Source: Phycisphaerae bacterium (GTDB lineage: Bacteria; Planctomycetota; Phycisphaerae; Phycisphaerales; SM1A02). Taken from it: a stretch of 64,000 nt of DNA. Below, piece after piece: positions 11,790 to 20,718 of this stretch. The notes beneath the pieces are model-generated. The model made no database searches, was not told the origin of the DNA, and saw only the letters and a program-made list of their open reading frames with translations. Location of the stretch: assembly GCA_016873275.1 (NCBI GenBank), contig VGXO01000006.1, positions 1 through 64,000 of the forward strand, in the 5' to 3' direction. The position numbers and the translations under genes are program-made. Positions within the stretch are counted from its first letter, which is position 1, and the number at the start of each line of letters is the position of its first letter.

Positions 11790-12074
11790 TCACTTGACGC
11801 CCTTGGGACCCCCGCCCGCGACGTACTTCGTGGCGATCGCCGCCTCGAGGTCGACCTCGCAGATGTTGGCGAGGGTCGTCAGCCACGCGAGCACGTCGGC
11901 AAACTCCTCGGCGAGGTTCGCTCGATCGAGCCTCCCCTGCTCCCGGCGCCCAAGCGCCCGGGCGAGCTCCCCCACCTCCTCGCTGAACCAGAGGTAGGTC
12001 CCGGGGACGCCCCGGGCGCGATCGGTCTCGAGGTAGCGGTCGCGGATCAGCTGCTGGAACTCGCGCACGTGCAT
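11790..12074 (-). CDS. MazG-like nucleotide pyrophosphohydrolase
   Basis: This small protein (94 residues) belongs to the all-alpha NTP pyrophosphohydrolase (MazG-like) superfamily. The metal-binding signature is present: SEEVGEL (EExxE) near residues 32-38 and EEFADVLAW (ExxD) near 56-64. Single-domain members often clean up non-canonical dNTPs or NTPs, but substrate cannot be told from sequence. The start MHVREFQQLI was chosen because it begins the first predicted helix; upstream sequence runs into the tRNA region. It lies between tRNA-Arg and waaA on the same strand. Confidence 0.83.
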   Translation of the reverse strand: MHVREFQQLIRDRYLETDRARGVPGTYLWFSEEVGELARALGRREQGRLDRANLAEEFADVLAWLTTLANICEVDLEAAIATKYVAGGGPKGVK

Positions 12075-12120
12075 GGAGGATCGCCCGAGGGTTCGATGCG
12101 GACTCGTCGACGCAACGAAA

Positions 12121-12142
12121 CGCCCCGCGACGACGCGGGGCG
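12121..12142 (-). terminator. Intrinsic terminator of tRNA-Arg(CCG)
   Basis: A perfect 9-bp GC-only stem with a 4-base loop lies 5 bases after the tRNA 3' end on the minus strand. It is followed by TTTCGTT, a short T-rich run, as expected for an intrinsic terminator. Confidence 0.75.
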
Positions 12143-12146
12143 CCAA

Positions 12147-12220
12147 CGTCCACGGCGGGACTCGAACCTGCAACCTTCGCCTTCGGAGGGCGACGCTCTA
12201 TCCAATTGAGCTACGTGGAC
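12147..12220 (-). tRNA. tRNA-Arg (anticodon CCG)
   Basis: On the minus strand the 74 bases fold as a tRNA: acceptor GTCCACG with CGTGGAC, D-arm GCTC/GAGC with AATTGGATA loop, anticodon stem TCGCC/GGCGA with loop CTCCGAA giving anticodon CCG, and T-loop TTCGAGT. Discriminator is G, and CCA is not encoded. The T-stem GCAGG/CCCGC has one A.C mismatch in the middle pair, which is unusual. It would read CGG codons, frequent in this GC-rich genome. Confidence 0.93.
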
Positions 12221-12292
12221 CCAGGGGTGGGGATGGTACCACCGACCGCGGCGACGCAAGCTCGTCGTCCCGAAGCCGGCGTCGCTCGTCCG

Positions 12293-12298
12293 TACCAT
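12293..12298 (+). promoter_or_regulatory. -10-like element for the MFS gene (possibly leaderless)
   Basis: TACCAT ends 7 bases before the ATG at 12306 with no Shine-Dalgarno sequence between. It is one of eight such arrangements in the window. Confidence 0.42.
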
Positions 12299-12305
12299 CG
12301 CCGTG

Positions 12306-13490
12306 ATGCCCGACGCCCCCGCCGCCCGCGGCACCTCGCCGCTCTGGGCGATCCTCGCGATCACCTTCCTGGCGTCGCTCGGCACCGGGGTCGTCTGGAA
12401 CGGTCTCGCGTTCATCACCCGGGAGACCTACGGCTACGGCGAGGCGGCGAACCTGCTGCTTGCGGTCTTCAACGGCGCCGTCTACGTCCTGGCGGCGTTC
12501 GGGGCAGGACCGCTCATGCGGCGACTGCGGCGGTGGACCTCGCCGCGCGGGCTCCTCGTCGCGGTGCTCGCGGTGCAGGCGGCGTGCTGTCCGCTGCCCG
12601 TCGCCTTCGAGTCGTCGGCGGCGATCTGGGTGGTCGCGGGACTGCTGAGCGCCGCCTCCGCGGTGCAGTGGCCGCTCATCGAGAGCTACCTCACCGCCGG
12701 ACGCCACGGCGGCGAGATGCGACGGACGATCGGCTGGTGGAACATCGCCTGGATGTCCGCGGTCTTCCTCTCGCTCTTCGGGATGGGACCGCTCGTCGGC
12801 GGCGGTCTCGCCGAGTGGTCGCTCGCGGCGCTCGGCGTGCTCTTCGCGGTGGGAGCGGCGATCACGCTGGTGCTGCCGATCGAGCCATCGCCGCACGCGG
12901 ACGAGGCGGTCGAGGCGCACGTGACGGCGGAGTATCCGCGGCTCCTCTTCTCCTGCCGCTTCCTGCTCCCGATGAGCTACGTGCTCGTCGGGGCGATCTC
13001 GCCGCTGATGCCCTACCTCCTCGCCGACCTCGGCGCGCCGCTCGGCGTGCAGACGCCGATCACGAGCCTCTGGCTCCTCGCCCGCGTGGCGTCGGCGGCG
13101 ATCATGTGGCGGACCCACTTCTGGCATGGACGCTGGACGACGCTCGTCGTCGCGACCGTGCTGATGGTCGGCGGCTTCGGGGTGATGGTGCTCGCCGACT
13201 CGCTCCTCGCGATGCGGGTCGGACTCCTCGCCTTCGGCTTCGGGCAGGGGATCGTCTACTACGCGGCGCTCTACTACGCGATGGCGGTCGGTCGCGCCGG
13301 CGTCGATGCGGGCGGCACGCACGAGGGGCTCATCGGTCTCGGCTACGGCGTCGGTCCCGCCGCGGCGCTCGCGGGGAGCCTCGTCGCCGGAGGACCGGGC
13401 ATCGTCGCAGCGGTCTGGATCGTGGTCGGGATCACCGCCCTGCCGGCGGCGCTTCCGCTGATTCGCCGGCGGGCGCCACCGGCGGCGTGA
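12306..13490 (+). CDS. MFS-type membrane transporter
   Basis: The 394-residue protein has about 12 hydrophobic segments with a short cytoplasmic linker in the middle, the layout of a major facilitator superfamily permease. The loop after the second segment (GPLMRRLRRWTS) resembles the basic MFS loop 2-3. The substrate cannot be inferred: no resistance- or sugar-specific motif stands out, and the neighbours do not suggest one. A GTG codon lies directly before the ATG; I prefer the ATG at 12306. The 3' end overlaps the convergent esterase-like gene by 59 bases. Confidence 0.8.
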   Translation: MPDAPAARGTSPLWAILAITFLASLGTGVVWNGLAFITRETYGYGEAANLLLAVFNGAVYVLAAFGAGPLMRRLRRWTSPRGLLVAVLAVQAACCPLPVAFESSAAIWVVAGLLSAASAVQWPLIESYLTAGRHGGEMRRTIGWWNIAWMSAVFLSLFGMGPLVGGGLAEWSLAALGVLFAVGAAITLVLPIEPSPHADEAVEAHVTAEYPRLLFSCRFLLPMSYVLVGAISPLMPYLLADLGAPLGVQTPITSLWLLARVASAAIMWRTHFWHGRWTTLVVATVLMVGGFGVMVLADSLLAMRVGLLAFGFGQGIVYYAALYYAMAVGRAGVDAGGTHEGLIGLGYGVGPAAALAGSLVAGGPGIVAAVWIVVGITALPAALPLIRRRAPPAA

Positions 13491-15000
13491 CCGGCGCGGC
13501 GGGCGACGCGGGAGTCCGCGAGGCGCGATCAAGAAGCCACGGCACCACCTCGCCGAGCCGCTCCCCCACCACGAGGGTGTGCCCGGATCCTCTCGCCTCG
13601 ACCCACTCGACGTCGAGACCAACCTTCCTCGCCCGCTCGACGCCCGGCAGCACCCTCGCGGGCGCGGCGAGGGGATCAAGCTCCGCGACCACCACGAGCG
13701 TGGGTGGCAAGGGTCGCCGAAGGTCGATCGCGCCCGCTCCCGCGAGGAGGGCGACCGCCGCGATGCGGTCCCGCTGGGTCTGCGCGATGCGGAGCGCGGC
13801 CGCCGCGCCCATCGAGTGCCCAAGCAGCATCACCCGCCCGCGGTCGATCGGCGCCATCACCTCGAGCTCCGCAAGCAGCGGCTCGAGCATCCCGCCGAAG
13901 GCGAACATGGTGGTGAGGGGACTCGCGAGGACGAAGCCATGCGCCTCGGCGAGCTCGACGATCGCGCCCGCGCCATAGCCCTCGAGGAACATGTTCTCGT
14001 CGCCGCCGGCGCCGTGGAGCGCGATCACGACCGGCGCGGGCGTCCCGCGGGCGCGGACCGACGCCGGAACGACCACCCGCACCGGCATGCGGGCCGCGCC
14101 GAGCGAGATCGTCCGCCAGTGGTCGCCGACGACGCCGGCGAACGCTCGCTCGCCGCGCTCGAGCCGCGCGATCTCCTCGTCGAGCTCATCGAGCAGCGAC
14201 TCCGCCGGCTCGAGCCATCGGGCGCTCGACTCCGTCGCCTCGCCGCCCAGGAGCCCCAGGCGCGACCGCACCGCGTCGAGATCGGCAGGCGCGGTCGTGG
14301 CGGGAAGTCCGGCGAGGCGGGCTTCCAGGTCGCCGCGGCGCGACTCGAGGTCGCCATCGACGACGTCGATCGACGCGAGGACGAGCGGCGTCGAGCCCTC
14401 GAGCGGCGACCACTCGAGGGTCCAGCGACCCGGGATCAGACCGGCGGACGGATCGCCGAGCACGAGCGCCCCGTCGGCGGTCACGCGGGTCGGGAGCCAG
14501 CGATCATCCGGACCACGGAGCGTGCAGTCGAGGCTCGCGAGGTCGATCGAGCGAGGGAGGTCCTCGCCGCGCCCGAGGATCGGTTGCGCTCGGAGCGAGA
14601 TCGATGCTGGTCGAGCGGTCTCGAACACCGCCGGCACGACCTCGATCCGCCGCGTCGAGAGGTCGAGGAAGCCCGCTCTCGCTTCGCCCGTCAGTCCACG
14701 AAGGTCGACCTCGAGGTCCGCGACCGCCCGCACCGCCGCCCCGAACCGACCCGTGAAGAAGAGCATCGTGAGCGCGTCGAACCGGCGGTTCGCCTCGCGC
14801 CTCGCCTCGGGCGACGGTGGATTCGCGGCGAGCCACGCCTCGAGCCGCAGATACCCACGCGCCAGATCGAGCCGCCCTGCCTCGACGCCCTCCGCCTTGG
14901 TCGGGGACTCCGCCGCCCGAGGGGGCGTCGACGAGGGGACCTCCGCCGCGGGAGGGACGGCGAGAAGGAAGGTCAGGAGGGAACCGGCGAGGATCGTCAT
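13432..15000 (-). CDS. Exported alpha/beta-hydrolase (esterase-like)
   Basis: The 522-residue protein begins with a short hydrophobic signal peptide (residues 1-18, ending near AVPPAAE). The middle ~280 residues have no recognised domain and contain many charged helices. The C-terminal part (about 290-490) is an alpha/beta-hydrolase related to dienelactone hydrolase and PHB-depolymerase-like esterases: VIALHGAGGDENMF oxyanion region, GHSMGAAAA nucleophile elbow, an acidic residue in VVVAELDPLAA and GSGHT for the histidine. The substrate is unknown. Its ATG overlaps the stop of the CPD photolyase as ATGA, so it is the last gene in the photolyase cluster. The C-terminal Pro/Ala tail is low complexity. 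Confidence 0.82.
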   Translation of the reverse strand: MTILAGSLLTFLLAVPPAAEVPSSTPPRAAESPTKAEGVEAGRLDLARGYLRLEAWLAANPPSPEARREANRRFDALTMLFFTGRFGAAVRAVADLEVDLRGLTGEARAGFLDLSTRRIEVVPAVFETARPASISLRAQPILGRGEDLPRSIDLASLDCTLRGPDDRWLPTRVTADGALVLGDPSAGLIPGRWTLEWSPLEGSTPLVLASIDVVDGDLESRRGDLEARLAGLPATTAPADLDAVRSRLGLLGGEATESSARWLEPAESLLDELDEEIARLERGERAFAGVVGDHWRTISLGAARMPVRVVVPASVRARGTPAPVVIALHGAGGDENMFLEGYGAGAIVELAEAHGFVLASPLTTMFAFGGMLEPLLAELEVMAPIDRGRVMLLGHSMGAAAALRIAQTQRDRIAAVALLAGAGAIDLRRPLPPTLVVVAELDPLAAPARVLPGVERARKVGLDVEWVEARGSGHTLVVGERLGEVVPWLLDRASRTPASPAAPVTPPVAPAGESAEAPPAGR

Positions 15001-16427
15001 GCCGAGGTCCTTCGGCTCGTCTCGGCGAGCGCCGCGAGCGCCCGCGCCCTCGCCTCGGCGTGATCGACGATCGGCGAGGGATAGGAGCGACCGAGCACGA
15101 CGCCCGCCTGCCGAAGCACCTCGGGGGGCGTCTCCCAGGGGCGATGCAGGAACTTCTTCGGCATCGTGGCGAGCTCCGGAACCCACCGCCGCACGTAGCC
15201 GCCTTCGGGATCGAACTTCTCCCCCTGCAGCACCGGATTGAAGACGCGGAAGTAGGGCGCCGCGTCCGCGCCGCACCCCGCCGACCACTGCCAGCCCATC
15301 GTGTTGTTCGCGAGATCGGCGTCGACCAGGGTGTCCCAGAACCACGCCGCGCCGGCGGTCCACGGGAGCAGCAGGTGCTTCACGAGGAAGCTCGCGACGA
15401 TCATGCGCACGCGGTTGTGCATCCAGCCGGTGCGCCAGAGCTGCCGCATGCCGGCATCGACCATCGGATATCCGGTCTCACCCCGCTGCCAGGCGCGGAG
15501 CGACTTCGCGTCGCGCCGCCATGGGAACCGCTCGAACTCCGGTCGAAGCGGCCGCTCCGCGGTGCGCGGGAACGCCGCCAGCACGTGGTGCGCGAACTCG
15601 CGCCAGCCGATCTCGGCGAGGAACTTGTCGGCGTCGGCGGGTCGCGTCGCCCGCCCGCCGCCGATCGCGTGCCAGACCCGCCGCGGCGAGACCTCGCCGA
15701 AGTGAAGGTGCGGGCTGAGCATCGACGTGCCGACGATCTCGGGTCGATCCCGCCCGGACCCGTAGCTCTTCACCGCGCCCGCGGCGAACGCCGCGAGGCG
15801 CGAGTGCGCTCCCGCCTCGCCGGGCGTCCAGGTCTCGGCGAGCCCCTGATCCCACGCGATCGTCGGCGCAAGACCGAGCGACCCGATCGAGTCGCCGCGC
15901 GGCGGGGACTTGGGCGAGCGAATCGACTCCGGCGCCTCGCGCGGCAGGTCGATCGCCTCGCCGCGGAGGCAGGATCGCCAGTAGGGCGTGAAGACCTTGT
16001 AGGGCTCGCCGCTTCCGCTGCGGACGTCTTCCGGAGCCCGCAGCAGGGAGGTCTGATGAAGATCGAGGTCGCGTCCCTTCGATCGGAGCGCCTCCGCGAC
16101 CGCCCGCTCCTGGTCGATCGCCGCAGGCTCGAGCCGACGGCTCGCGATGACGCGGTCGGCGCCGATCTCCTCGGCGAGCGCCGAGAGGACCTTCGCGGTG
16201 CCTCCCGTGCGGACGAGGAGCCAGCTTCCCTTCGATCGAAGCGAGTGATCGAGCTGCCGCAGCGACCGATCGAGCCACCAGCGGCTGGCGCCGCCCGGCG
16301 CCCAGCGACCCTCGCCTTCCGGGTCCCAGATGAAGACCGGCTGCACGGGACCTCGGGCGACCGCGGCGAGCAGTCCGGGGTGGTCATCGAGGCGGAGGTC
16401 CTGCCGGAACCAGAGGATCGTGGTCAT
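14997..16427 (-). CDS. phrB: Deoxyribodipyrimidine photolyase (class I CPD type)
   Basis: This 476-residue flavoprotein uses blue light to split cyclobutane pyrimidine dimers. The N-terminal antenna domain starts with ILWFRQDLRLDDHPGL, and the C-terminal FAD domain contains TSMLSPHLHFGEVSPR, WREF, RLRPEFERFPW-type spacing, GYPMVDAGMRQLWRTGWMHNRVRMIVASFL and NTMGWQW, the hallmarks of class I photolyases. Length is normal. The ATG overlaps the stop of the upstream SDR gene and its own stop overlaps the downstream esterase, both as ATGA. Repair activity rather than a cryptochrome role is suggested by the complete set of DNA and FAD motifs. Confidence 0.94.
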   Translation of the reverse strand: MTTILWFRQDLRLDDHPGLLAAVARGPVQPVFIWDPEGEGRWAPGGASRWWLDRSLRQLDHSLRSKGSWLLVRTGGTAKVLSALAEEIGADRVIASRRLEPAAIDQERAVAEALRSKGRDLDLHQTSLLRAPEDVRSGSGEPYKVFTPYWRSCLRGEAIDLPREAPESIRSPKSPPRGDSIGSLGLAPTIAWDQGLAETWTPGEAGAHSRLAAFAAGAVKSYGSGRDRPEIVGTSMLSPHLHFGEVSPRRVWHAIGGGRATRPADADKFLAEIGWREFAHHVLAAFPRTAERPLRPEFERFPWRRDAKSLRAWQRGETGYPMVDAGMRQLWRTGWMHNRVRMIVASFLVKHLLLPWTAGAAWFWDTLVDADLANNTMGWQWSAGCGADAAPYFRVFNPVLQGEKFDPEGGYVRRWVPELATMPKKFLHRPWETPPEVLRQAGVVLGRSYPSPIVDHAEARARALAALAETSRRTSA

Positions 16428-17830
16428 CGAGACGCCTCCTCGAGTCGAGCCGACCGACCGAGCTCGTGGGCGATCGCGCCTCGAAGCGTCGGATGCTCGA
16501 ACCTGAAGCCGGATCCGAGCAGCCGCCGCGGCGCGACCGGAGCCCCCGCGAGCAGCAGTTCCTCTCCCATGCGACCGAAGAGGATCCGCACGAGGAGCGC
16601 GGGCAGCGGCATGAACGCCGGACGCCGAAGCACCGCGGCGAGGTCCTTCGCGAACTCCCGGTTGGTGCGCGGCTCCGGCGCGACGGCATTGACCGCCCCG
16701 CGAAGGGACTCGCGTCGGATCGACCACAGGATCGCGCCGAGCAGGTCGTCGAGCGAGATCCACGGCATCGCCTGCCGACCGTGCCCCGCGGGACCACCGA
16801 GACCCAGGCTGAAGGGCGGGCGAAGCTTCGCGAGCACGCCGCCCTGCGCGGAGACGACCGCCCCGATCCGCAGGTGCACCACCCGCACGCCCGCCTCCTC
16901 GGCGGGACGCGTCGCCTGCTCCCACGCCGCCGCGACGTCGGCGAGGAAGCCGGCGCCGCGGGCGCCCGTCTCGTCGAGCGCCTGCCCGCCATCGAGATCC
17001 GGACGATCGCCGTAGAACCCGACCGCCGAGGCGGAGACGAGCACCCGGGGAGGCGACTTCAGGCGGGCGATCGTCTCCGCGATGAGGCGCGTTCCCTCGA
17101 CGCGGCTTGCGCGGATCGACTCCATGCGCGCCGTGGTCCAGCGCCCGGCGGCGATGTTCTCGCCGGCGAGATGCACGACGGCGTCGAGACCCTCGAGATG
17201 CGCCGCGTCGATGGTGCCTCGCCTCGGATCCCACGCGACGTCGCCCTCGGCGGGATCCGCCGCGCCACGCACGATGCGGCGAGCCTGATGCCCGCCCGAG
17301 GCGAGGAACGCCGCGAGGTTCCGACCGACGAGTCCGGTCGCCCCCGAGACCGCGACGCGGAGGGACTCGCCCGCGCACTCGGCGTGACGGCGCAGGTCGC
17401 TCCGCAGCCGGTCGTGACGGAAGCGGAACGTGCGGGCGAGCTCTCGCTCGACCCAGCCCCCGGCGACGATCGCCCCGAGTCCGCCGAGCGGCACCGCGTA
17501 GTCGATGCGATCCTCGAGCAGGCTGTGCTCGCCATCGGGGAGGAAGCGGTGGTCGTGCGTCCAGGCGCGGAAGGGTCCGGCGACCTGGCGATCGCGGAAG
17601 CCGCGACCGGGATGCACCTCCTCATGCACCGCCCGCCAGCGGCGACGAAGACCAAGGATCCGCATCTCGAGCTCCGCGATGGAGCCCTCCGTCACGCCGC
17701 CGAAGGCATGGACCGAACGCACCGTCACCCAAGGAGGCAGCATGCGCTCCAGCGCCCCGCGACGGAAGTGCCATGCGGCGAGCGCCTCGACGGGCACCGG
17801 CATCCGGCTCGAGTGGACGAAGATCGGCAT
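16424..17830 (-). CDS. SRPBCC - TIGR01777 NAD(P)-dependent epimerase/dehydratase fusion
   Basis: Residues about 1-150 resemble an SRPBCC (START/polyketide-cyclase-like) domain. Residues 158-468 form an extended short-chain dehydrogenase of the TIGR01777 (YfcH) family, with the Rossmann motif SGATGLVGRN at about 162-171, HLAGENIA, the SASAVGFYGDR active-site stretch and a C-terminal DUF1731-like PVAPRRLL..GFRFEHPTL segment. The reaction is unknown. It sits between two photolyases with ATGA coupling to phrB, an arrangement that suggests a link with light response or photodamage. ATG at 17830 gives the family-like MPIFVHSSRM start. Confidence 0.85.
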   Translation of the reverse strand: MPIFVHSSRMPVPVEALAAWHFRRGALERMLPPWVTVRSVHAFGGVTEGSIAELEMRILGLRRRWRAVHEEVHPGRGFRDRQVAGPFRAWTHDHRFLPDGEHSLLEDRIDYAVPLGGLGAIVAGGWVERELARTFRFRHDRLRSDLRRHAECAGESLRVAVSGATGLVGRNLAAFLASGGHQARRIVRGAADPAEGDVAWDPRRGTIDAAHLEGLDAVVHLAGENIAAGRWTTARMESIRASRVEGTRLIAETIARLKSPPRVLVSASAVGFYGDRPDLDGGQALDETGARGAGFLADVAAAWEQATRPAEEAGVRVVHLRIGAVVSAQGGVLAKLRPPFSLGLGGPAGHGRQAMPWISLDDLLGAILWSIRRESLRGAVNAVAPEPRTNREFAKDLAAVLRRPAFMPLPALLVRILFGRMGEELLLAGAPVAPRRLLGSGFRFEHPTLRGAIAHELGRSARLEEASR

Positions 17831-17858
17831 GGGACTCCTCGGCTCGAACCGCCGGCGT

Positions 17859-19523
17859 TCACGGCTTCCCCGCGACGTCCGCGGGCAGCGGGCGTCCCTC
17901 GAGGAGAAGCTCCGTGACCCGGGCGAAGGTCGCGCGATCGCGGACCTTCTCGGCGTCCGGGCGCTTCCGCATCGCCTGCAGCACGACGCCGAGACGGTGA
18001 TTGTCGCGAAGCCGGGGCTCGTGTCGATCAAGGAACGCCCAGTAGAGCCGGGTGAGCGGGCAGGTCGAGCGCGGGTCGAAGCGGCAGCCCCCGCAGTAGT
18101 CGCTCATGCGGTGGACGTAGGCGGCACCGGCGATGTAGGGCTTCGTGGTCATGACGCCGCCGAGTCCCCAGGTCGCCATGCCCATCACGTTCGGCTCGAC
18201 GACCCACTCCCAGGCGTCGTCGTAGGCGATCCAGAACCAGTCGGCGAGGTCGCGCGGAGAGACGTCGAGGAGCGACGCGATGTTCCCGAGGATCATCAGG
18301 CGGGTGATGTGGTGCGACCATCCCTCCGCCCAGACGTCCGCGACGACCGCATCGAGGCAGGCGAGACCGCTCTCCTTGCCCCAGAACGCCTGCGGCACCG
18401 GATTCCTTGCCTCGAGCGCGTTGGCATCGCTGCCGCCATCGACGCCCGGCGGAGGCGTCGGCGCGGACCATGCCCGGCCCGTCCAGCGGGCGAAGCCGCC
18501 GTCGCCGGGTCGATCGCGCACCGGCTGGGATCGATCGCGCAGTCGTCGATGACCATCGGTCTCCTCGTGCACGTGCCGCACGAACTCCCGCCAGCCGATC
18601 ACCTGGCGGATGAACCCCTCCCGGCTCTCGAGGGGAAGATCCTCCATCGCCACGACCTCGTCGATGATCCGCCGGGCGGAGATCCGGTTCAGGTTCAATG
18701 CCGGCGAGATCCGCGAGTGGAAGAGCCCGCGGCTGCGGCGGCTCATCGCGTCCTCGTAGGGACCGAAGTGCTCGAGGCACTCCGACTTCGCCCACGACCA
18801 GAGCGAGTCCGCGTCCTCCGTGGTCGCGGGGAGCGCCTCGACGTCGAGGGTGCCCGGATGGTCGCGGAACCGCGTCTCGACTTCCTCGCGGACCTGCTCG
18901 CGGAGCGCCGTCATCGGGAATCGCGGCGGAGTCGGCGCCGGTGGCTCGCCGCGCCAGGGGCGGCGGTTCTCCGCGTCGAAGGAGTAGCGACCGCCGATCG
19001 GTCGATCGCCGTCGTCCATGAGGATTCCCGACTTCTGCCGGACCCGCCGGTAGAAGGAGTCCATGCGGAAGCCCTCCTTCCCGACCGAGTCGCGGAAGGT
19101 CCCGGCGTCGGTGAGGAAGAACGGGTTCTCCTCCCAGGCGAGGTCGCCTCGCTCGACGAGCGGCGTGAGCTCCTGCCGCATCTCCCGCTCCGCGGGACGC
19201 CACCCGCGGAGCCGCGGCGCGGAAGAGTCGGCACGCGCGGCGATCCACGAGCCAAGCAGGTCGACCATCGGCGCGTCGCCCCGCAGCAGCTCGACCGCGC
19301 GTCCAAGGCGGCGTGCCTCCTCGACGAAGGAGCGACTGTTCAGGAGGATCAGTCCGACCCGTTGCCGGTGGTAGGGACGACGGGACAGCCACTCGCGCGA
19401 CTCGACGAGGAGGATGCCCTCGGCTTCCTCGTCTCGGATCGACGCCTCCAACGAGAGTTGATCGGGCAGCACCAGGCGCCATGCGCGGCTGGTCGGTCGG
19501 GGTCGAGCTCCTCGGGACGGCAC
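17859..19523 (-). CDS. Iron-sulfur bacterial cryptochrome/photolyase (PhrB, FeS-BCP type)
   Basis: The 554-residue protein belongs to the FeS-BCP or (6-4)-photolyase-like clade (Agrobacterium PhrB). It opens with WRLVLPDQLS, has the family FAD region LNLNRISARRI and FIRQVIGWREFVRHVH, then LGNIASLLDVSP and the C-terminal cysteine cluster YCGGCRFDP..TCPLTRLYW. With the upstream Cys in SGLACLD these give the four ligands of the [4Fe-4S] cluster. Known members repair (6-4) photoproducts and bind FAD and a lumazine. The length is slightly above the usual ~510 residues, with an insertion after HVHEETDG. It heads the four-gene minus-strand photorepair cluster. Confidence 0.9.
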   Translation of the reverse strand: MPSRGARPRPTSRAWRLVLPDQLSLEASIRDEEAEGILLVESREWLSRRPYHRQRVGLILLNSRSFVEEARRLGRAVELLRGDAPMVDLLGSWIAARADSSAPRLRGWRPAEREMRQELTPLVERGDLAWEENPFFLTDAGTFRDSVGKEGFRMDSFYRRVRQKSGILMDDGDRPIGGRYSFDAENRRPWRGEPPAPTPPRFPMTALREQVREEVETRFRDHPGTLDVEALPATTEDADSLWSWAKSECLEHFGPYEDAMSRRSRGLFHSRISPALNLNRISARRIIDEVVAMEDLPLESREGFIRQVIGWREFVRHVHEETDGHRRLRDRSQPVRDRPGDGGFARWTGRAWSAPTPPPGVDGGSDANALEARNPVPQAFWGKESGLACLDAVVADVWAEGWSHHITRLMILGNIASLLDVSPRDLADWFWIAYDDAWEWVVEPNVMGMATWGLGGVMTTKPYIAGAAYVHRMSDYCGGCRFDPRSTCPLTRLYWAFLDRHEPRLRDNHRLGVVLQAMRKRPDAEKVRDRATFARVTELLLEGRPLPADVAGKP

Positions 19524-19620
19524 GCCGTCCGATTCGCCGCGGTCTCTCCGTCGATGCAGCCGCCAAGGTGATTCGACCGAGGGATATCATCCGCCCCCCC
19601 ATCGCCCTCGGGAGCCTCCC

Positions 19621-20718
19621 TTGACCGCGGTCGACTCCATCCCCGGCGTCCACATTGGTCCCCCTCACTGGTCGAAGGTCGTCGGCAGCGTGCTCTGCCG
19701 TGCGGTCGTGCCCGCGTGGGTGTTCGCGGGCGCCGTCTTCAAGCTGATGGAGCGCGATCCGCAGCTCCTCCCGCCGCCGGTCCTCGACGCCATCAAGGAG
19801 ATCGGGAGCTCGCTCGGCGCCGATCTCCCCTTCTTCCTGATGTTCTCGATGCGGGCGATCATCGCCGTCGAGCTCATGGCGGTCGCGGTGATGGTCCTCT
19901 TCCCGCGGCTCTCCCGGCTCGTCGCGGCGGCGATGCTCTCGCTCTTCCTCCTGATCCTCGCGGTGGTGCTCTGGAGGGGATTCGAGAAGGGCGGCTTCAG
20001 CGGCATGATGTCCGACTGCGGGTGCTTCGGCAGCAAGGGTCCGCCCGCGCCGGTGATGTTCCTCGTCGACGCGGCGCTCCTCGTCGGGGTCCTGCGGTTC
20101 CGGGTACCCCTCTCCGCGCACTGGCCGAAGATCGAGAAGCGGATGGCGGCGATCACCGCGGCGGTCGCGATCGCCGGCGCCGTCGTCGCCTTCGCGGTGC
20201 CCGCCAAGTCCTTCGACTTCGTCGCCGCGGACGACCCGGCGACCGCCGACGGGGACGACTCCGCCGCGCCGACCGCCAGCTCGACCTCGGGCTTCGGTCC
20301 ACGAGCCCCGACTCCAGAGCCGTACTACTTCGACAAGTTCGAGGACTGGGTGGGCAAGCCGATCGCCGCCCAACTGCTGGCGCAGCAGATCTCGCGTCCG
20401 CTCCCCGAGGGCTTCCCGCAGGGTCGTTGGTTCATCGTCCTCTACCGCGCCGACTGCGAGCACTGCCACGTGCTCCTCGAGGAGCACTTCAGCGGTCCCC
20501 TCGAGACGCCCACCTTGGCGGTCGCCATCCCGGACACCGATCCCGCTGCCGACCTCGGCATGCCCTGCGGGGCGTGCTCGCTGCACGCCTTCACGAAGGG
20601 ACCGCAGTACGTCCTCACGACCCCGGTGCTGCTGACGGTGGTGGATGGCATGGTGCTCTGCGCGTGCGAGGACGCCGACGATGCCGCGAAGCTCGCGGAG
20701 TGCCTCGATGCCCGCTGA
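19621..20718 (+). CDS. MauE/DoxX-like membrane protein with C-terminal thioredoxin-like domain (copy 1)
   Basis: The 365-residue protein starts at TTG with GGGAG six bases upstream. Residues about 15-190 hold five or so membrane segments and a DCGCFG motif near 130-136, typical of the MauE/DoxX-type membrane family. After a Thr/Ser/Pro linker, residues about 235-365 form a thioredoxin-like domain with CEHC near 280, then CGAC and CAC motifs. MauE-type proteins support disulfide formation in periplasmic proteins, so thiol-disulfide exchange at the membrane is inferred. The next gene overlaps by 11 bases and is a divergent paralogue. Confidence 0.78.
   Translation: MTAVDSIPGVHIGPPHWSKVVGSVLCRAVVPAWVFAGAVFKLMERDPQLLPPPVLDAIKEIGSSLGADLPFFLMFSMRAIIAVELMAVAVMVLFPRLSRLVAAAMLSLFLLILAVVLWRGFEKGGFSGMMSDCGCFGSKGPPAPVMFLVDAALLVGVLRFRVPLSAHWPKIEKRMAAITAAVAIAGAVVAFAVPAKSFDFVAADDPATADGDDSAAPTASSTSGFGPRAPTPEPYYFDKFEDWVGKPIAAQLLAQQISRPLPEGFPQGRWFIVLYRADCEHCHVLLEEHFSGPLETPTLAVAIPDTDPAADLGMPCGACSLHAFTKGPQYVLTTPVLLTVVDGMVLCACEDADDAAKLAECLDAR

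Noticed and set aside
12147-12220. tRNA-Arg as integration site of a genetic island
   Set aside because: There is no integrase and no direct repeat of the tRNA end elsewhere in the window.
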